This document shows, one piece after another, positions 1-11,406 of a DNA stretch of 64,000 nt. The notes under the pieces are model-generated. The model was not told the origin of the DNA and ran no database searches. It worked only from the letters and a program-made list of their open reading frames with translations. Position 1 is the first letter of the stretch. Each line of letters opens with the position of its first letter. The stretch comes from Neofusicoccum parvum (lineage: Eukaryota > Ascomycota > Dothideomycetes > Botryosphaeriales > Botryosphaeriaceae). Location of the stretch: assembly GCA_020912385.1 (NCBI GenBank), contig CP087213.1, forward strand, positions 558,001 through 622,000, given 5' to 3'. The position numbers and the translations under genes are program-made.

Positions 1-51
1 TTCGCACCCGCTCGCCCTCGTCCTCCCCTTTGCGCTGCCCCCCACGCCACA

Positions 52-3000
52 ATGAAGCTCTCCAGCTTCAAGCAGCCAGCCTCCGACGTCCCGCTCCCGC
101 CGCGCACGCCTTCTCCGATCCTCCGTTTCGTCGAACCGCTCACGCCTACCTACCCCACCGCGTACAAAGATGGCCCATTGTTCCCCAACAACGGTGCGAG
201 CGGCCTCGTCGAAGCCCTCCAGAATTATGGCTGGTCGGTCAGCAATGCTCGCGCTGGCAAGCAGACCAGCTCGGAGAAGGTCCAGACTGTAAAAGCTGAA
301 AGGGTGGCTCCGTCGTCGCGCCAGACCAACGGCAACGGCAGCCGCTCATCCTCTCACGGCTCCCCCATAGATGCGCTGGCCGACGTCGCCTCCTCTATGG
401 TCCCGAGTCCGGTGTTTGCGCCGCCTACCGTGCTTCCTGTCCACTCCCACCCCTCCCCGCGGACCTCGACACGCCCAGCCGCCTCCGGCTCGCGGCATTC
501 CCACGCCTCCTCGGATGGCCAGAACTACCGCTACAGTCAGAGTTACAACTACGGATACGACCATGGCTATGGATGCGATGAGCGGCCGTCCAAGCGCGCG
601 CGCTCAGAAGTTGCGCCCTCGGACCAGTACGCCCCAGGTGCTGCCAGACCAGCTACGAGTCACGCGCCTGCTGTTGAATGGGCATTTAACGTCGAGCCGG
701 CTCCCCAAGGCGGACATTCGGTGTACCCTGAGCAGGCTTCGTATTCCGCAGCCCCGACAAACATCGATGAAATGGACATTGCGCAGGTTCTCTTGGGCCT
801 CAGAAACGGCAGCATAGACAGCACCCGCGGCGCACGGAGGTCCATTGCAGCCCCACAAGCCCACTACAGCCAAACTGGTTTCTCTTCATGGTACGAAACT
901 CCTAGCACGCATGCCCAGCGGCCGGCAGAAACTCAATATCGAGAGCATGGCTTCGTCGACGGCCAGTACCGTTCGCGCCCTCATGCCAACTCGTTCTCTG
1001 CGCCCAAACCCGAACCACTGCTCAACGGATCAGAAGTTAGTGAAGCCAAGTTCGGTTACCCGAGCCTGTCTGCAGTACAGACGCACACACCGCCTGATGA
1101 AACGTACGATCAGTCGAACGCTCACGCTATGCGCGACGGCCCAGCCCACGTTGAACACAAGAAAGGGAAAAGTCATCAGGGATGGCCAAAGGGAAAGCCA
1201 CGGGGGCCGCGAAGCAAAGCTGCTAGCGGCAAGAAGGCGATCAAGGCCTCAACCAGTGCCAATGACGGCATGCTAGTTCCGTTCAGGGAGGATGGCTCGG
1301 ATCAGTTGCAGTCCCCCCAAAGCCTGCCTGGTGAGCTTACAGAGTCGTCTATTACGGAACGAAGGCAGTCAAATGCTGTAAACCGGACTCAAGGGACCAC
1401 TTACGATATATCACAAGCACGGGCAGATGCGGCGAAAGCCAGGCGGCGTAGTTCTTTCGGGATGTACAGTCCGCCTGGTGAGGAAGAGGCTACTAAGAAC
1501 AGGCCGGACTCTGGAAGGGCATCCTCTGTACCAGCAGAGACATCGATGACCATCAGACCATTGATTGCTGTGAGCTCCGGCTTGGTACGTGCTGAGGAAG
1601 ACGCTACAGTATGTTCAGGCTGCAACTTCTCTCGAGGGCCTTCAACAGGGCAGAAGGACCAATGGATCGGCTGCAATGGATGCCAGAATTGGTATCACTT
1701 TGCTTGCGCAGGATTCAAGAATGCCAAGGAAGTGAGTAGCGTGGACAAGTACTTCTGCCGCGCATGCAAGCCCAAGTTTGGCCCTACCACATGTAAGTTC
1801 CCGTGCTCCGACATGCGGCTACCATGCTAAGTAGTGCAGTTGTGCGAAAGTCAAAGCGTGCACAGGCAGGGGTCCGGGTGGATTATGCCGGTCTGAATGA
1901 AGGTGTATTCCGCACTTCTGAAGACGAACACGAGCACCATTACATCCAGCTGATCAAGGACGGGGCATTCAAATTCCAATCGGAGACTTTCCCGCGTGTG
2001 CGGCCCGAGCTCATCACGGCGGAGAATCTGGAGAAGAGCGGTGGTTTCAAAGAGCCCATTGTTATTCCTGCGTGTTGGAATCCTCGACCAAGTTTCCCCG
2101 GCCCCCAGACAAAAACGACTGACATCTCGACTATCGATCAGGAGGAGCACCCTGATGAATTCTACGAGGACGTAGAGTACGAGACTGTCCCTGACGAGGG
2201 CCAAGATTACCTTGATATGGTCATTCCCCAAGGTCTGACCGTTCGCAGAGTCGCGGAACTCTATGGACCTGAAGAAAAGGTTGAAGTCATAGATGTCAAG
2301 TCACAAGAAGGTGAAGACAAGAGATGGAACATGAACAAGTGGGCGGACTACTACGAGGAGGAAGGTGACAAGCCTGTACGCAACGTCATCAGTCTCGAGA
2401 TCTCACACAGCATGCTTGGTCGCCTGATTCGACGGCCGAAGGTTGTTCGTGATCTCGACCTCCAAGATGCCGTCTGGCCCGAAGAGGAGACAGCAAAAGG
2501 TGTCTTCCCCAAGGTGCAGTTCTACTGCCTCATGTCCGTGGCCGATTGCTACACAGACTTCCACATCGACTTCGGAGGATCTTCGGTGTACTACCACATC
2601 ATCAAGGGAAAGAAGACCTTCTTCTTCATTCCACCCAAGAAGCAACACCTAAAGAAATACGAAGATTGGTGTCTGTCTCAGGCGCAGAATTGGACCTTCC
2701 TAGCAGACGAGACAAAGGAATGCTATCGAGTCGACCTATCCGAGGGCGACACTATGCTCATCCCATCTGGTTGGATTCATGCTGTATGGACTCCGGAAAA
2801 CAGTCTGGTAATTGGCGGCAATTTCCTCACAAGACTCAACTACGGAATGCAAATCCGCGTTGCCGAAATCGAGAAGAACACCAAAGTGGCCAGAAAGTTT
2901 CGTTATCCGCATTTCCAGAAAGTGCACTGGTACACGGTCCTTCAGTATCTGCAACGCGATCCGCTTCCTCAGTCGGTCATGCAACTGTTCTACGAGGGCA

Positions 3001-4953
3001 AGCAGTTCCACCGCGTAAAGCCGGTCTATTCGGAACCTAACAAGTTTGGACACAATTCCGATCTGGGTCCTGAGAACTACAACGCTCGGTTCTACTCACG
3101 CCATGAGCTGGATGGTTTGCCGGATCTCGTGAGCTACATCTTTCGCACGGTGATGATTTCTCAAGGCCGTGTGGAAGGGGTGACTATTGAGGTACGGAAT
3201 GCGGTCACGAAGTCCATTCCCAAGGGATCTGGAGACCCACTCGAGGTTATCAAGACTTTTGCCATGTGGGTGGCCTGGAAGCGTGGGAATGAAGATATTC
3301 CTCAGTGGGCGCATCCAGATGCAGTTCTTCCAGAAGTCGGTGAATCCGGTGGAGAGAAGAAACTCAGTGCTGCCGCACTGAAAAGGATGGAGCGGAAAGC
3401 CTTCATTGACAACTTCCGTCTTCCTGAGCGTGTGTCTGCTCGACAACAAAAGAAGGCTCAAGAGACAGATTCTGATGGCGGTGCCCCTTCAACGACATCT
3501 CCTAGCCAACCGGTCAAGCACACCAGCACTCCGAAGACCTCTGTGCTCGGCCCGAAGCGTATTGCATGCGACGCCTGTCGGAAACGCAGGATCCGGTGCA
3601 AGCACAAGGACGAGGTGTCATCTCCTAACCTCAATACGCCCAGCAAGACGGGAGAGAGGCGCCCGAGTGCCCAAATGGTCGCGGTCGTCTTACCAAGTTC
3701 CAGTAGTGGTGCACCAGTCAATGGCGTTCCAAAGGTGGATGCGCAGATTGCGACAGTCCTTGCAGCCGGCTTGGAAGGACAACCGCAGAACGAAACCCCA
3801 GACGGCAAACGTGGACGAAGCAAGGCGTGCTTGGACTGTCGCAAAAGCAAGGTAAGTCTGCCAAAACCGGTTCATTGTTTCAGTGTAGCTAAGTCGCGAC
3901 CAGCGCCGCTGCATCCATGACGAGCATGGGAATATCGACCCTATCAAGGCGCAGGAAGTACCAGTCCCTCGAGGAACCCAAAGTTCCAAGAAGCGGCGTG
4001 TCAGCGGCGCTGGAGAGGAAGGCGATGCGGTCAAGAAACCTAAGAAGGAGCCTCGGCCAAGTATCAGCTTACCAAGCGGTGTGTCCCTGTTCGACCATGA
4101 TGTGATACCGACCGGCCAGCCTCAACCGGAACAGGAACCACAACCCCAGGCCATAATGGAGGTGGCTCATGACATGCTCATGCCTGATGCTCCTCCAGTG
4201 CAACCAGTCAACGTCATGGTCGATCCCATACTGGAAAACTACTCAGCCTCTGCTGACGCAATGGAGGAGGCAGTGGATCAGGTTATGGTCAACGGTGTTG
4301 ATCATGTTGAGTCTCCAACACAGCCAGCCACGGTTGATTCCACACCTGCAAGCGACATCGCGCTTCCAACTACGGAGAAGGAGCCCGAACAAGCTCTTCC
4401 TGTGGAGCACCAAGATCCTCCGAACAAACCGCCCCAGCCAGCGTCTGCAAACGGATTGCCCAACGGCGTCGCGCCCTCATCTCCTCTGACCGACCTCGCC
4501 AATTCTATCTCTCCAGAGCAAACCCGCCACAATCACGACGCCCAAGCTGCTCCTGAATCTCCTTCCGAACGCCGCCATTCTTCCCGTGCCTCTCGGCCTG
4601 TTGAGCGCTACTCGACCGTCAGCAGCACTGGCAGGCTTTCACAGCCTCCTTCTGCAATCAAACGCCGAACCAAAAGTCGCACTCCAGGCCCACTCAGTAC
4701 GAATAAGCAGAACAACGTAGTTTCGACGCCCAGCGCGAATCAAGAACGTCGGCAATCGAACGCGAGCATCGATCTGAACATGGCAGCGAGCGGTGGCAGA
4801 GGAGGTGTTAAAAGCGAAAGTGTGGACATGTTGAAGCAGAGAGCGATGAGCGTTAGCCAAATGGGCTTGACGGAGGAGGATGAGGCGAGTATGCGGCTGA
4901 TCAGGGAGATAATGGGGGAGGAAAGAGGGTTGAGGCGAAGGGGCAGTAGGTAA
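52..4953 (+). CDS. jhd1: JmjC-domain histone demethylase JHD1 (PHD + JmjC), three exons
   Basis: Nuclear Fe(II)/2-oxoglutarate dioxygenase expected to remove methyl marks from histone H3 (H3K36 in the JHD1/KDM2 family). My model is join(52..1792, 1840..3851, 3904..4953), 1600 aa. Intron 1 (47 nt) ends CAG and restores the conserved join PTT-FVRKSKR. Intron 2 (52 nt) follows the CRKSK codons and continues RRCIHDE. The N-terminal ~500 residues are low complexity. A PHD finger spans about 521-575 (CSGC...CNGC...WYHFAC...FCRAC). The JmjC core has the metal ligands His822 and Asp824 (FHID) and His894 (GWIHAVW), with the 2OG-side segment IIKGKKTFFFIPP. Two CX2CX6C motifs lie at about 1157 and 1244. 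The start at 52 is preceded by CACA and gives the expected N-terminus. The catalytic residues are intact, so the enzyme should be active. The family call is firm; substrate preference is inferred. Confidence 0.93.
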
Positions 4954-6566
4954 TCTGGAAGTCAAAAAGCAAGGCGGTTAGTGTTGGGAAATTTATGGGA
5001 GTGGAGGGGGAGATAAAGAGTGGCGACTATCTGTTGCGATAGCAAGGAGGGAGGAGGGAGGGGAAGAAAAACATGATGATTGGAGTTAGAAGGAGGTAAG
5101 CCGACCTTCCCTTGTTGTTTCGAAATCCTTTCCTTCGCCATCGAGCGAAGGAAATACGGCGGCGAAATGGAAATTGCACTAGGTGCTTCAGGCGATCACT
5201 GGCGTTCTTTCTTGTCCCTTTTTTGGAGTTTCGGGGATGGTGTTGTGTGGTCATCGCCAGGCGGTCTTTTGGTTTCTACTTCGTTTACATGCGCGCCACT
5301 CTGATGGCGACCCGAGCCTTTTTCTTACTTCTTTCTTTCCTTCCTCTTATGTTTGAATCAAATAGCTTCATCCGTCTCTACACAGGGGCGGGTCATATGG
5401 AGGAGGCGCAAGACACATAGGATCTTCGTTTCTTTTCGTGCGCAGGGAGGCAGGATTTGTTCTTTTGTTTTAATTTCGCAGAGCAGAGGCATCAAAGGGA
5501 TATGGTAGTGATGGTGGTCGCGAAGTGTGTGATACTAATACCCCACGCGAATTACTGGAAATTAAAAACATTGCTGGAATTGTCTCGTCATTTCTTGATC
5601 CTTTTCCTGTTTGTCATTGTCCTCTTCCAAATTGAATCAGCCTTGTCTTCCCTTCTTGTTCCATTCTTGTGTTAAGATTAAAAGCTACTGGGCGGGGTTC
5701 GTGTTTTCTACAGCACTTAGCATGTTAAAGCGTGTCCATGTAGCCAAACTAAGGCCGGGTCGGCGGCAAGTGATTGGATGGAGAGGAAGGAGGTGTAAAA
5801 TTGTGCGCAATGATGGCGGCAGTGAGGGACTGGCTGTGCTTGATAAGCCAGCTAGCGGGCTCTGGGGCCTGTGATTTATTCGCTGGAAATAAAGAAATTG
5901 GGATACATTCATGGTTACAGCCCTGTGAAGCTCGCTTTAGGTGAAGACGGATAGGTGCGCGTGGTGTCGACTGAGCTTTCGGTGGTTAGATCTACAGTGC
6001 TGCCACCCTAGAGCTCCCTCTTATCGACTCTCGTAGGAGATAGATGATCGACATGGTCGTACCGGAGGCAGCCGGAGATCAGCCGGAGGATCGATACGGC
6101 TGCACCACCCCGCGGCGGGGCACAGCCGCCAGCCCCGGCGGCCTCCGACACGATACGACCTCTCCATGAAGCAATGTGGCTGCCACAGGGGGCAATGGCT
6201 GGTAGCGGATGCATCTTGCACCACGGGACGCCACTGCAGGCACAGCAGCCCCTATGACAGTTGCAGTGAGCGATTCGCCGTCCGTTTGTATCGGTGAGCA
6301 TTCACCGGCGCGGGCATGCACAGCACATGCAAGCTGACCAGGGCGGTAAACACACATCTCAGACCACCGTGTACCTACCCACCACGTCGGTCCGCGGGAA
6401 CCAGGCGCCAACCTCGTAGCCCATTATTAATAGGAGAGCCTGCACGCCGCCCGTTCCTCTCCCCGCTGCTCCACACCCACTCTCCTCCTCTCTACCCCGC
6501 CACTTCCACCCGCAACCCGACAGCGACGAACTCTCTCCCTCCCACACCACACAACAACCACCCACC
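4954..6566. other. Intergenic region between jhd1 and the deoA-like gene
   Basis: It holds the 3' UTR of jhd1 and the promoter of the next gene. Short ORFs occur here (for example around 5080-5304 and 6008-6411) but overlap in several frames and show no recognisable motif. The part next to the deoA-like gene is C/T-rich (6440-6560), as is common for fungal core promoters. No RNA gene or repeat was seen. Confidence 0.6.
6423..6432 (+). promoter_or_regulatory. TATA-like element upstream of the deoA-like gene
   Basis: An A/T island containing TATTAATA stands out in otherwise GC-rich sequence about 135 nt upstream of the start codon at 6567. It is followed by a long pyrimidine-rich tract with CCACCATGG at the start codon. 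This is compatible with a eukaryotic promoter; it rests on composition and position only. Confidence 0.3.
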
Positions 6567-7886
6567 ATGGACGCCTGGCTCCCCCAAGAAGTCATCCGCC
6601 GCAAGCGCGACGGCCTCACCCTCAGCACCACCGACATCCAACGCTTCGTCGCGGGCATCACCGCCAAAACGCTCAGCGAGGGCCAGATCGCCGCCTTCGC
6701 CATGGCCGTCTACATGCGCGGCATGACGCTCGAGGAACGCATCGCCTTCACGTCGGCCGTCCGCGACTCGGGCCAGGTCCTCTCGTGGGCGTCCATCGTG
6801 CCGGGGCCGGTGGTCGACAAGCACAGCACGGGCGGCGTGGGCGACTACATCTCGCTGCCGCTGGCGCCGCTGCTGGCGGCGACGGGGTGCTTCGTGCCGA
6901 TGATCTCGGGGCGCGGGCTGGGGCACACGGGCGGCACGCTGGACAAGCTGGAGAGCATCCCGGGGTACGTGGCGACGCCGGACGCCGAGACGTTCCGGCG
7001 GGTGACGGCCGAGGTCGGGTGCGCCATCATCGGGCAGACGGCCGACCTGGCGCCCGCCGACAAGACGCTGTACGCGATCCGCGACGTCACCGCCACCGTC
7101 GAGAGCGTCGACCTGATCACCGCGTCCATCCTGGGCAAGAAGCTGGCCGCCGGCCTGGACGTCCTGGTCATGGACGTCAAGACGGGCAACGGCGCGTTCA
7201 TGGCCAAGACCGAGCAGGCGCAGGAGCTGGCCGCGAGCATCGTCGCCGTCGCGAACGGCGCGGGCACGCGCACGCGCGCGCTGATCACGGACATGGGGGC
7301 GCCGCTGGCGAGGAGCGCGGGGAATGCGGTCGAGGTGGAGGAGGCGGTGGCGCTGCTGAAGGGCGAGGTGCGCAGCGAGCGGCTGTGGGAGATCACGCTC
7401 GCGCTGGCGGAGGAGACGCTAGTAGAAGCGAAGATCGAGAAGACGAGGGAGGAGGCGAGGAAGAAGTTGCTGGAGGCGTGGAAGAGCGGCGAGGCTACCA
7501 GGCGGTTCGGCGCCATGGTCAAGGCTCTAGGCGGGCCGGCCGACTTTATGGAGAAGCCGGAGGCGTACCTGCCCAAGGCACCGGTCGTCGTGCCGGTCTA
7601 TGCGGATAAGGAGGGCGTTGTGGAGGAGGTGGATACGCGCTCCGTGGGCCTGGCTGTCGTGGCACTGGGCGGTGGACGCCGCAGGCCGCAGGACGATGTC
7701 GATCCGGCGGTGGGGTTCACGAAGCTGGCGTTCCCGGGCGAGAAGGTGGGAGCGGAGAGCCCGATTGGCGTCGTGCATGCGCAGAACGAGCAGCAGGCTG
7801 CGGATGCGGCGACGGCGTTGAAGGCGGCGTACAGGATTGGCGGAGCGGCGCCGGCGGAGAAGGAGGCGGTGATCCAGCGACTCTAG
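6567..7886 (+). CDS. deoA: Thymidine phosphorylase, bacterial DeoA type (intronless)
   Basis: Catalyses reversible phosphorolysis of thymidine to thymine and 2-deoxyribose-1-phosphate in pyrimidine salvage. The 439-aa product matches the length of the E. coli enzyme (440 aa) and keeps its architecture end to end. Visible motifs are KHSTGGVGD (85-93, phosphate/glycine-rich loop) and the family signature SGRGLGHTGGTLDKLE (114-129). Arg172, Ser187 and Lys191 fall where the E. coli residues Arg171, Ser186 and Lys190 bind the base. There is one exon without introns, strongly GC-rich in third positions, and a good eukaryotic start context (CCACCATGG). Most fungi are not known to carry a DeoA enzyme, so acquisition from bacteria is inferred. 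It is not part of a salvage operon: the neighbours are unrelated eukaryotic genes. All key residues are present, so it is probably functional. Confidence 0.93.
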   Translation: MDAWLPQEVIRRKRDGLTLSTTDIQRFVAGITAKTLSEGQIAAFAMAVYMRGMTLEERIAFTSAVRDSGQVLSWASIVPGPVVDKHSTGGVGDYISLPLAPLLAATGCFVPMISGRGLGHTGGTLDKLESIPGYVATPDAETFRRVTAEVGCAIIGQTADLAPADKTLYAIRDVTATVESVDLITASILGKKLAAGLDVLVMDVKTGNGAFMAKTEQAQELAASIVAVANGAGTRTRALITDMGAPLARSAGNAVEVEEAVALLKGEVRSERLWEITLALAEETLVEAKIEKTREEARKKLLEAWKSGEATRRFGAMVKALGGPADFMEKPEAYLPKAPVVVPVYADKEGVVEEVDTRSVGLAVVALGGGRRRPQDDVDPAVGFTKLAFPGEKVGAESPIGVVHAQNEQQAADAATALKAAYRIGGAAPAEKEAVIQRL

Positions 7887-9308
7887 ATTGAGAGAGTAGA
7901 GGAGAGGTACACCTAAAAGCTGCGTAGACTGAACGAATGCATGAAATTATGGATAGACAAACAGATCTGTTTGTTCACTGTGAGACAAGTCTCGAAAGAA
8001 CATCGAAACTCCATCGCACGGCTCAATGCACTGGTGTTCGGGGAGTAGCACAACAGCGCAGCGGGAGTCGGTGTTCGGCCCGGTGGCTCCACCATGCCTT
8101 TGCTCACGCATTTGGATCGTTCTGCTGCTTAGAATCATACACACTACCACAGAGTAGGGTGAGCACATGTGAAGCTTGTGCGGGGGAAGCTGTGGTGGAT
8201 TATCGAATGGAACCGTTCTTTTCCTAATCATCTATTCTCCGATTGGAGTTGAATCATCCATCCACCGGCTATAATGGATTTCCGGTCCTGCCTCTTTTAC
8301 ACAGCATGTGTGCACGGTGATCAGTAAGCCTTTGCTGGATTACCGTGACTAGTCCGGCAGCTTGTGAAAAGTAGGTGGTGGTAGCTGTTACAGTAGGACA
8401 GACAGCCGTTGGGAAGTGTTGGGAGAGCGCGTGCGAAAGGGCCTATCCTCCCCCGATTTCTTGACCCCAGTCGCATAAAGACAGGACGTCATGGCTGCGT
8501 GAGAGTGTCCTGTTCGTTGCTTCGCTGCGTCGACTATATTAAGCTACAACCTAATCGATCAAGCGCTGCAGGCGCGGTGGTGTGAGAGACAGGTTGCGGC
8601 CCGCAGGAACGCCTGCTAGGTACCTAGAGCGGGCCCTTATACGCCGGCGATTGGAGCATGCGCGGTGTAACAGCTAGTGCCTGGGCGCAAGGGAAGGACA
8701 AAGGGAAAAGGAAAACGCGGCAAGCACACGACCAGCCACAGAACAGCGCGGGCGCGTGCTACGTGGGATAGCAGGGCGGCGTATGGTCATATGGCTCGCC
8801 TCGCGGCAGCCCCCATACGTGGTTGCTGTGCTGGGGCCTGTCAGCCGCGGGTTTTATAGCGCCGGGCTGGCTGGAGGCAGGCAGAGCGCTCGCTCTCGAG
8901 GTCGGAGCCGCGACAGAAACACACGCAGCCAGCATGAACCGCGCCTTCTTCAACTTCCCGCGCACGTTTGAGCAGCCGGCCTCGTGGGAGCGCACCTTCG
9001 CGCGCCTTCCGCAACGGCTGCCTGACGTAACCCGGCAGAACACCGGCCCAGGCCCGCAAGCTCCGAGCGCCGCCAGAGCACCCGGAGCTCAGCACCAGCA
9101 CCCGCGCCCTCAGCATCAACACCAGCACCCGCCGCCCCAGCCAGCTGTCCACCCAGCTCCATCTCCACCGCACCCCGTCCATCCTCCCGCCGCCGCTGCC
9201 GCCGCTGCCTCTGCCCCTCCCTCGTTGCAATCCGCTGCACCGCCCCAGCAGCCGCAGCCCGAGTCCGCGTCCTCCGCACCACCGCCGCTCCACGCCCTAT
9301 CGTCCACC
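7887..9308. other. Intergenic region between the deoA-like gene and RPN12
   Basis: Short ORFs at 7937-8231 on both strands lack motifs. From 8823 an open frame runs without a stop into RPN12, in frame with it; it contains an upstream ATG at 8935 and a His/Pro/Ala-rich stretch. No RNA gene or repeat was recognised. Confidence 0.55.
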
Positions 9309-10212
9309 ATGGCAGACAAGGAGCTCCAAACCCTGACGCAACAACTGCAAACCGCCCTCCGTAGCAACCCCTCATCCGCGTCACCGCTCCTCTCGCGCGC
9401 CAAAATCGCCCTCCTCAAGCTCAACGCTCTGATCCCGTCGTCCCAAACGCCGCCGCAGCACCTGCTGGGCGCCCGCGAGATCCTCGAGCTGGGCGCTCTG
9501 ATCAGCATCAAGCAGCAGGACCCCGACGGCTTCACGCGCTACTTCCACTCGCTGCAGCCCTTCTACGCCCTGCCCGAGCGTGTGCTACCGCAACGCGGCG
9601 GCAGCGCCAGCAAGATCACCGGTCTGTACCTGCTGCTGCTGCTCTCGCAGGGCGACTATGCCGGCTTCCACACCCTGCTTGAGAGCCTAGAGGTAGCCCA
9701 GAGCAGCAACGCCACTGGCTCGCCCGGGCTCGAGGACGACGAGTTCATCCAATACCCTGTCAGGCTGGAGCAGGCGCTCATGGAGGGCAGCTACGACCGC
9801 GTCTGGGGCGAGACCAAGAGCGAGCGGGTGCCGAGCGAGGAGTTTAGTGTGTTCTCGAACGTGAGTGTCTCCAACCACCCACCCTCCCGATCCGATCTTG
9901 TGGGCATTGACTAACGCTGCTTGCCGCCACCAGGTTCTCATCGCCACCATTCGCAACGAGATCGCCTCCTGCAGCGAAAAGGCCTACCCCTCCATCCCAA
10001 TTACCGATGCCAAGTCGCTGCTCTTCCTCGATAGCGAGGGCGCCGTCATCGACTTCGCCAAGAACCGTGGCTGGTCCGGCAAGGATGGCCGCATCTACTT
10101 CCCTCAGCAGGAGCTGGAGAACCTCAGCCAGGAGAAGGACGTCATGCAGCTGAGCGGCCAGGTCATCGAGAACACGCTCGGCTACGCTAGGGAGCTGGAA
10201 ACGATCGTCTGA
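9309..10212 (+). CDS. RPN12: 26S proteasome regulatory subunit Rpn12 (PSMD8), two exons
   Basis: Structural lid subunit of the 19S regulatory particle, required for lid-base assembly and ubiquitin-dependent proteolysis. Model join(9309..9860, 9934..10212), 276 aa, close to yeast Rpn12 (274 aa). The 73-nt intron has donor GTGAGT, branch CTAAC and acceptor CAG. Family features are the N-terminal helical repeats (SIKQQDPDGFTRYFHSLQPF), the conserved mid segment LEQALMEGSYDRVW, and the C-terminal PCI/winged-helix part with TDAKSLLF. I chose the ATG at 9309 (ACCATGG) because it gives the family length. An in-frame ATG at 8935 would add 124 residues rich in His, Pro and Ala, with no counterpart known to me. 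The family call is strong. Confidence 0.93.
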
Positions 10213-11406
10213 GCAGGCAGTGGGCTGTCGGACGAGCAGCAGGACGAAGAAACAGTTTCTGGGGAAGAAGCAGGCGGACAAGCTTGTCGCGAGCGAGTGG
10301 ACCAACAAGTTTCTGTACCGCTGGGAGGAGGAAAACAGTGGTATGGCTCTGGGCCACTTTAGGATGGAAGCTCACGGAACGATGCAATTATTCGGGACAC
10401 ACATTTTCTCTCACATTTCCCCAAATCATGATGGATGGCGTGGGTGTTTTGAACGGTATGAAGCTTTTGAAAATCATATCATAGACCCGGGTGATGTGCT
10501 TTTAATGTATCACCAAAGGAATGGAGACAGAGACAGGCAAATGCATGCGTTCAAGGCGTTATGAATTCATCTTCCCGCTTGTGTCAACAAATTGCTGTGG
10601 AGAACTTGTGAACAAAATTCTACCAATACGGATCCCCACCATAGCCAGCTTCTCTGTCTTCCTGGTGCGCACTTCCTACACCCAAGAAAGAAGCTTCTCG
10701 AAATTCTTGTGTTACTAAAAGAACAATTGGTATAGTAGGTTATAGCTAGGGAAACAGGGAAGAAAATGGTAAAACTATCTACCCCATTGGATGCTTCAGA
10801 CGGTCTCTACTGCCTCTTCCCGATAGAGAAGACTCAGTAGGTACTGTCTGTTTTTCACCCGACCTAGACTCTAAACGATGCCCCTACGAGGAGGGTGCCC
10901 GATGATGCGTAATTGTCTGTGACAACTTGACCCAGCGAATCTAGCGATAAATATTAAAATATCCAACGGAATGGTCTCATATACCTGAGTGTCGGAATGT
11001 TCCTGCTTGACGGTCACTGACGCAATTACGATCACAGGATACAGATCTGAATATGGTGTGTGTGGATATACATGACTTCCGCTATTCTACAAGGTCTTAC
11101 AAGGCAATATGATGTTCCTTTACTTCTTTTCGTGATAGTGTTAGAGATGATCAACCTCATATCCCACCTAGCCCCAAATCAAACGCCCTTCGATGCCAGT
11201 TTTCTCCCAGTAAAAGCCGCCTGGCTTCCCACATCTACGACATCGCGATGCCATAGACTCCCCAGCTCTCCTCGACTCCCCACAGCCCGCCTTTCGCGGG
11301 GAGCGCTCGCTCTAGCTCGCTCGCAGCATCCAGCCACACACCGACCACCCCACCGAGCCCCATCCCGCCCCATCCAACCCACGACACGCAAACCCGCCTC
11401 CCCCGC
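10213..11406. other. Intergenic region between RPN12 and the uL11m gene (convergent 3' ends)
   Basis: This is the shared 3' flank of two convergent genes. It is AT-rich around 10600-11200. Small ORFs at 10220-10564 and 11060-11524 show no domain and are judged to be chance. No repeats or RNA genes were recognised. Confidence 0.6.

Noticed and set aside
6567..7886. Overlapping 274-aa plus and 243-aa minus ORFs inside the deoA-like gene
   Set aside because: Shadow frames of a very GC-rich coding region; only the DeoA frame carries conserved motifs.
10220..10564. 114-aa ORF directly behind RPN12
   Set aside because: Begins within 10 nt of the RPN12 stop in another frame and has no domain; likely 3' UTR.
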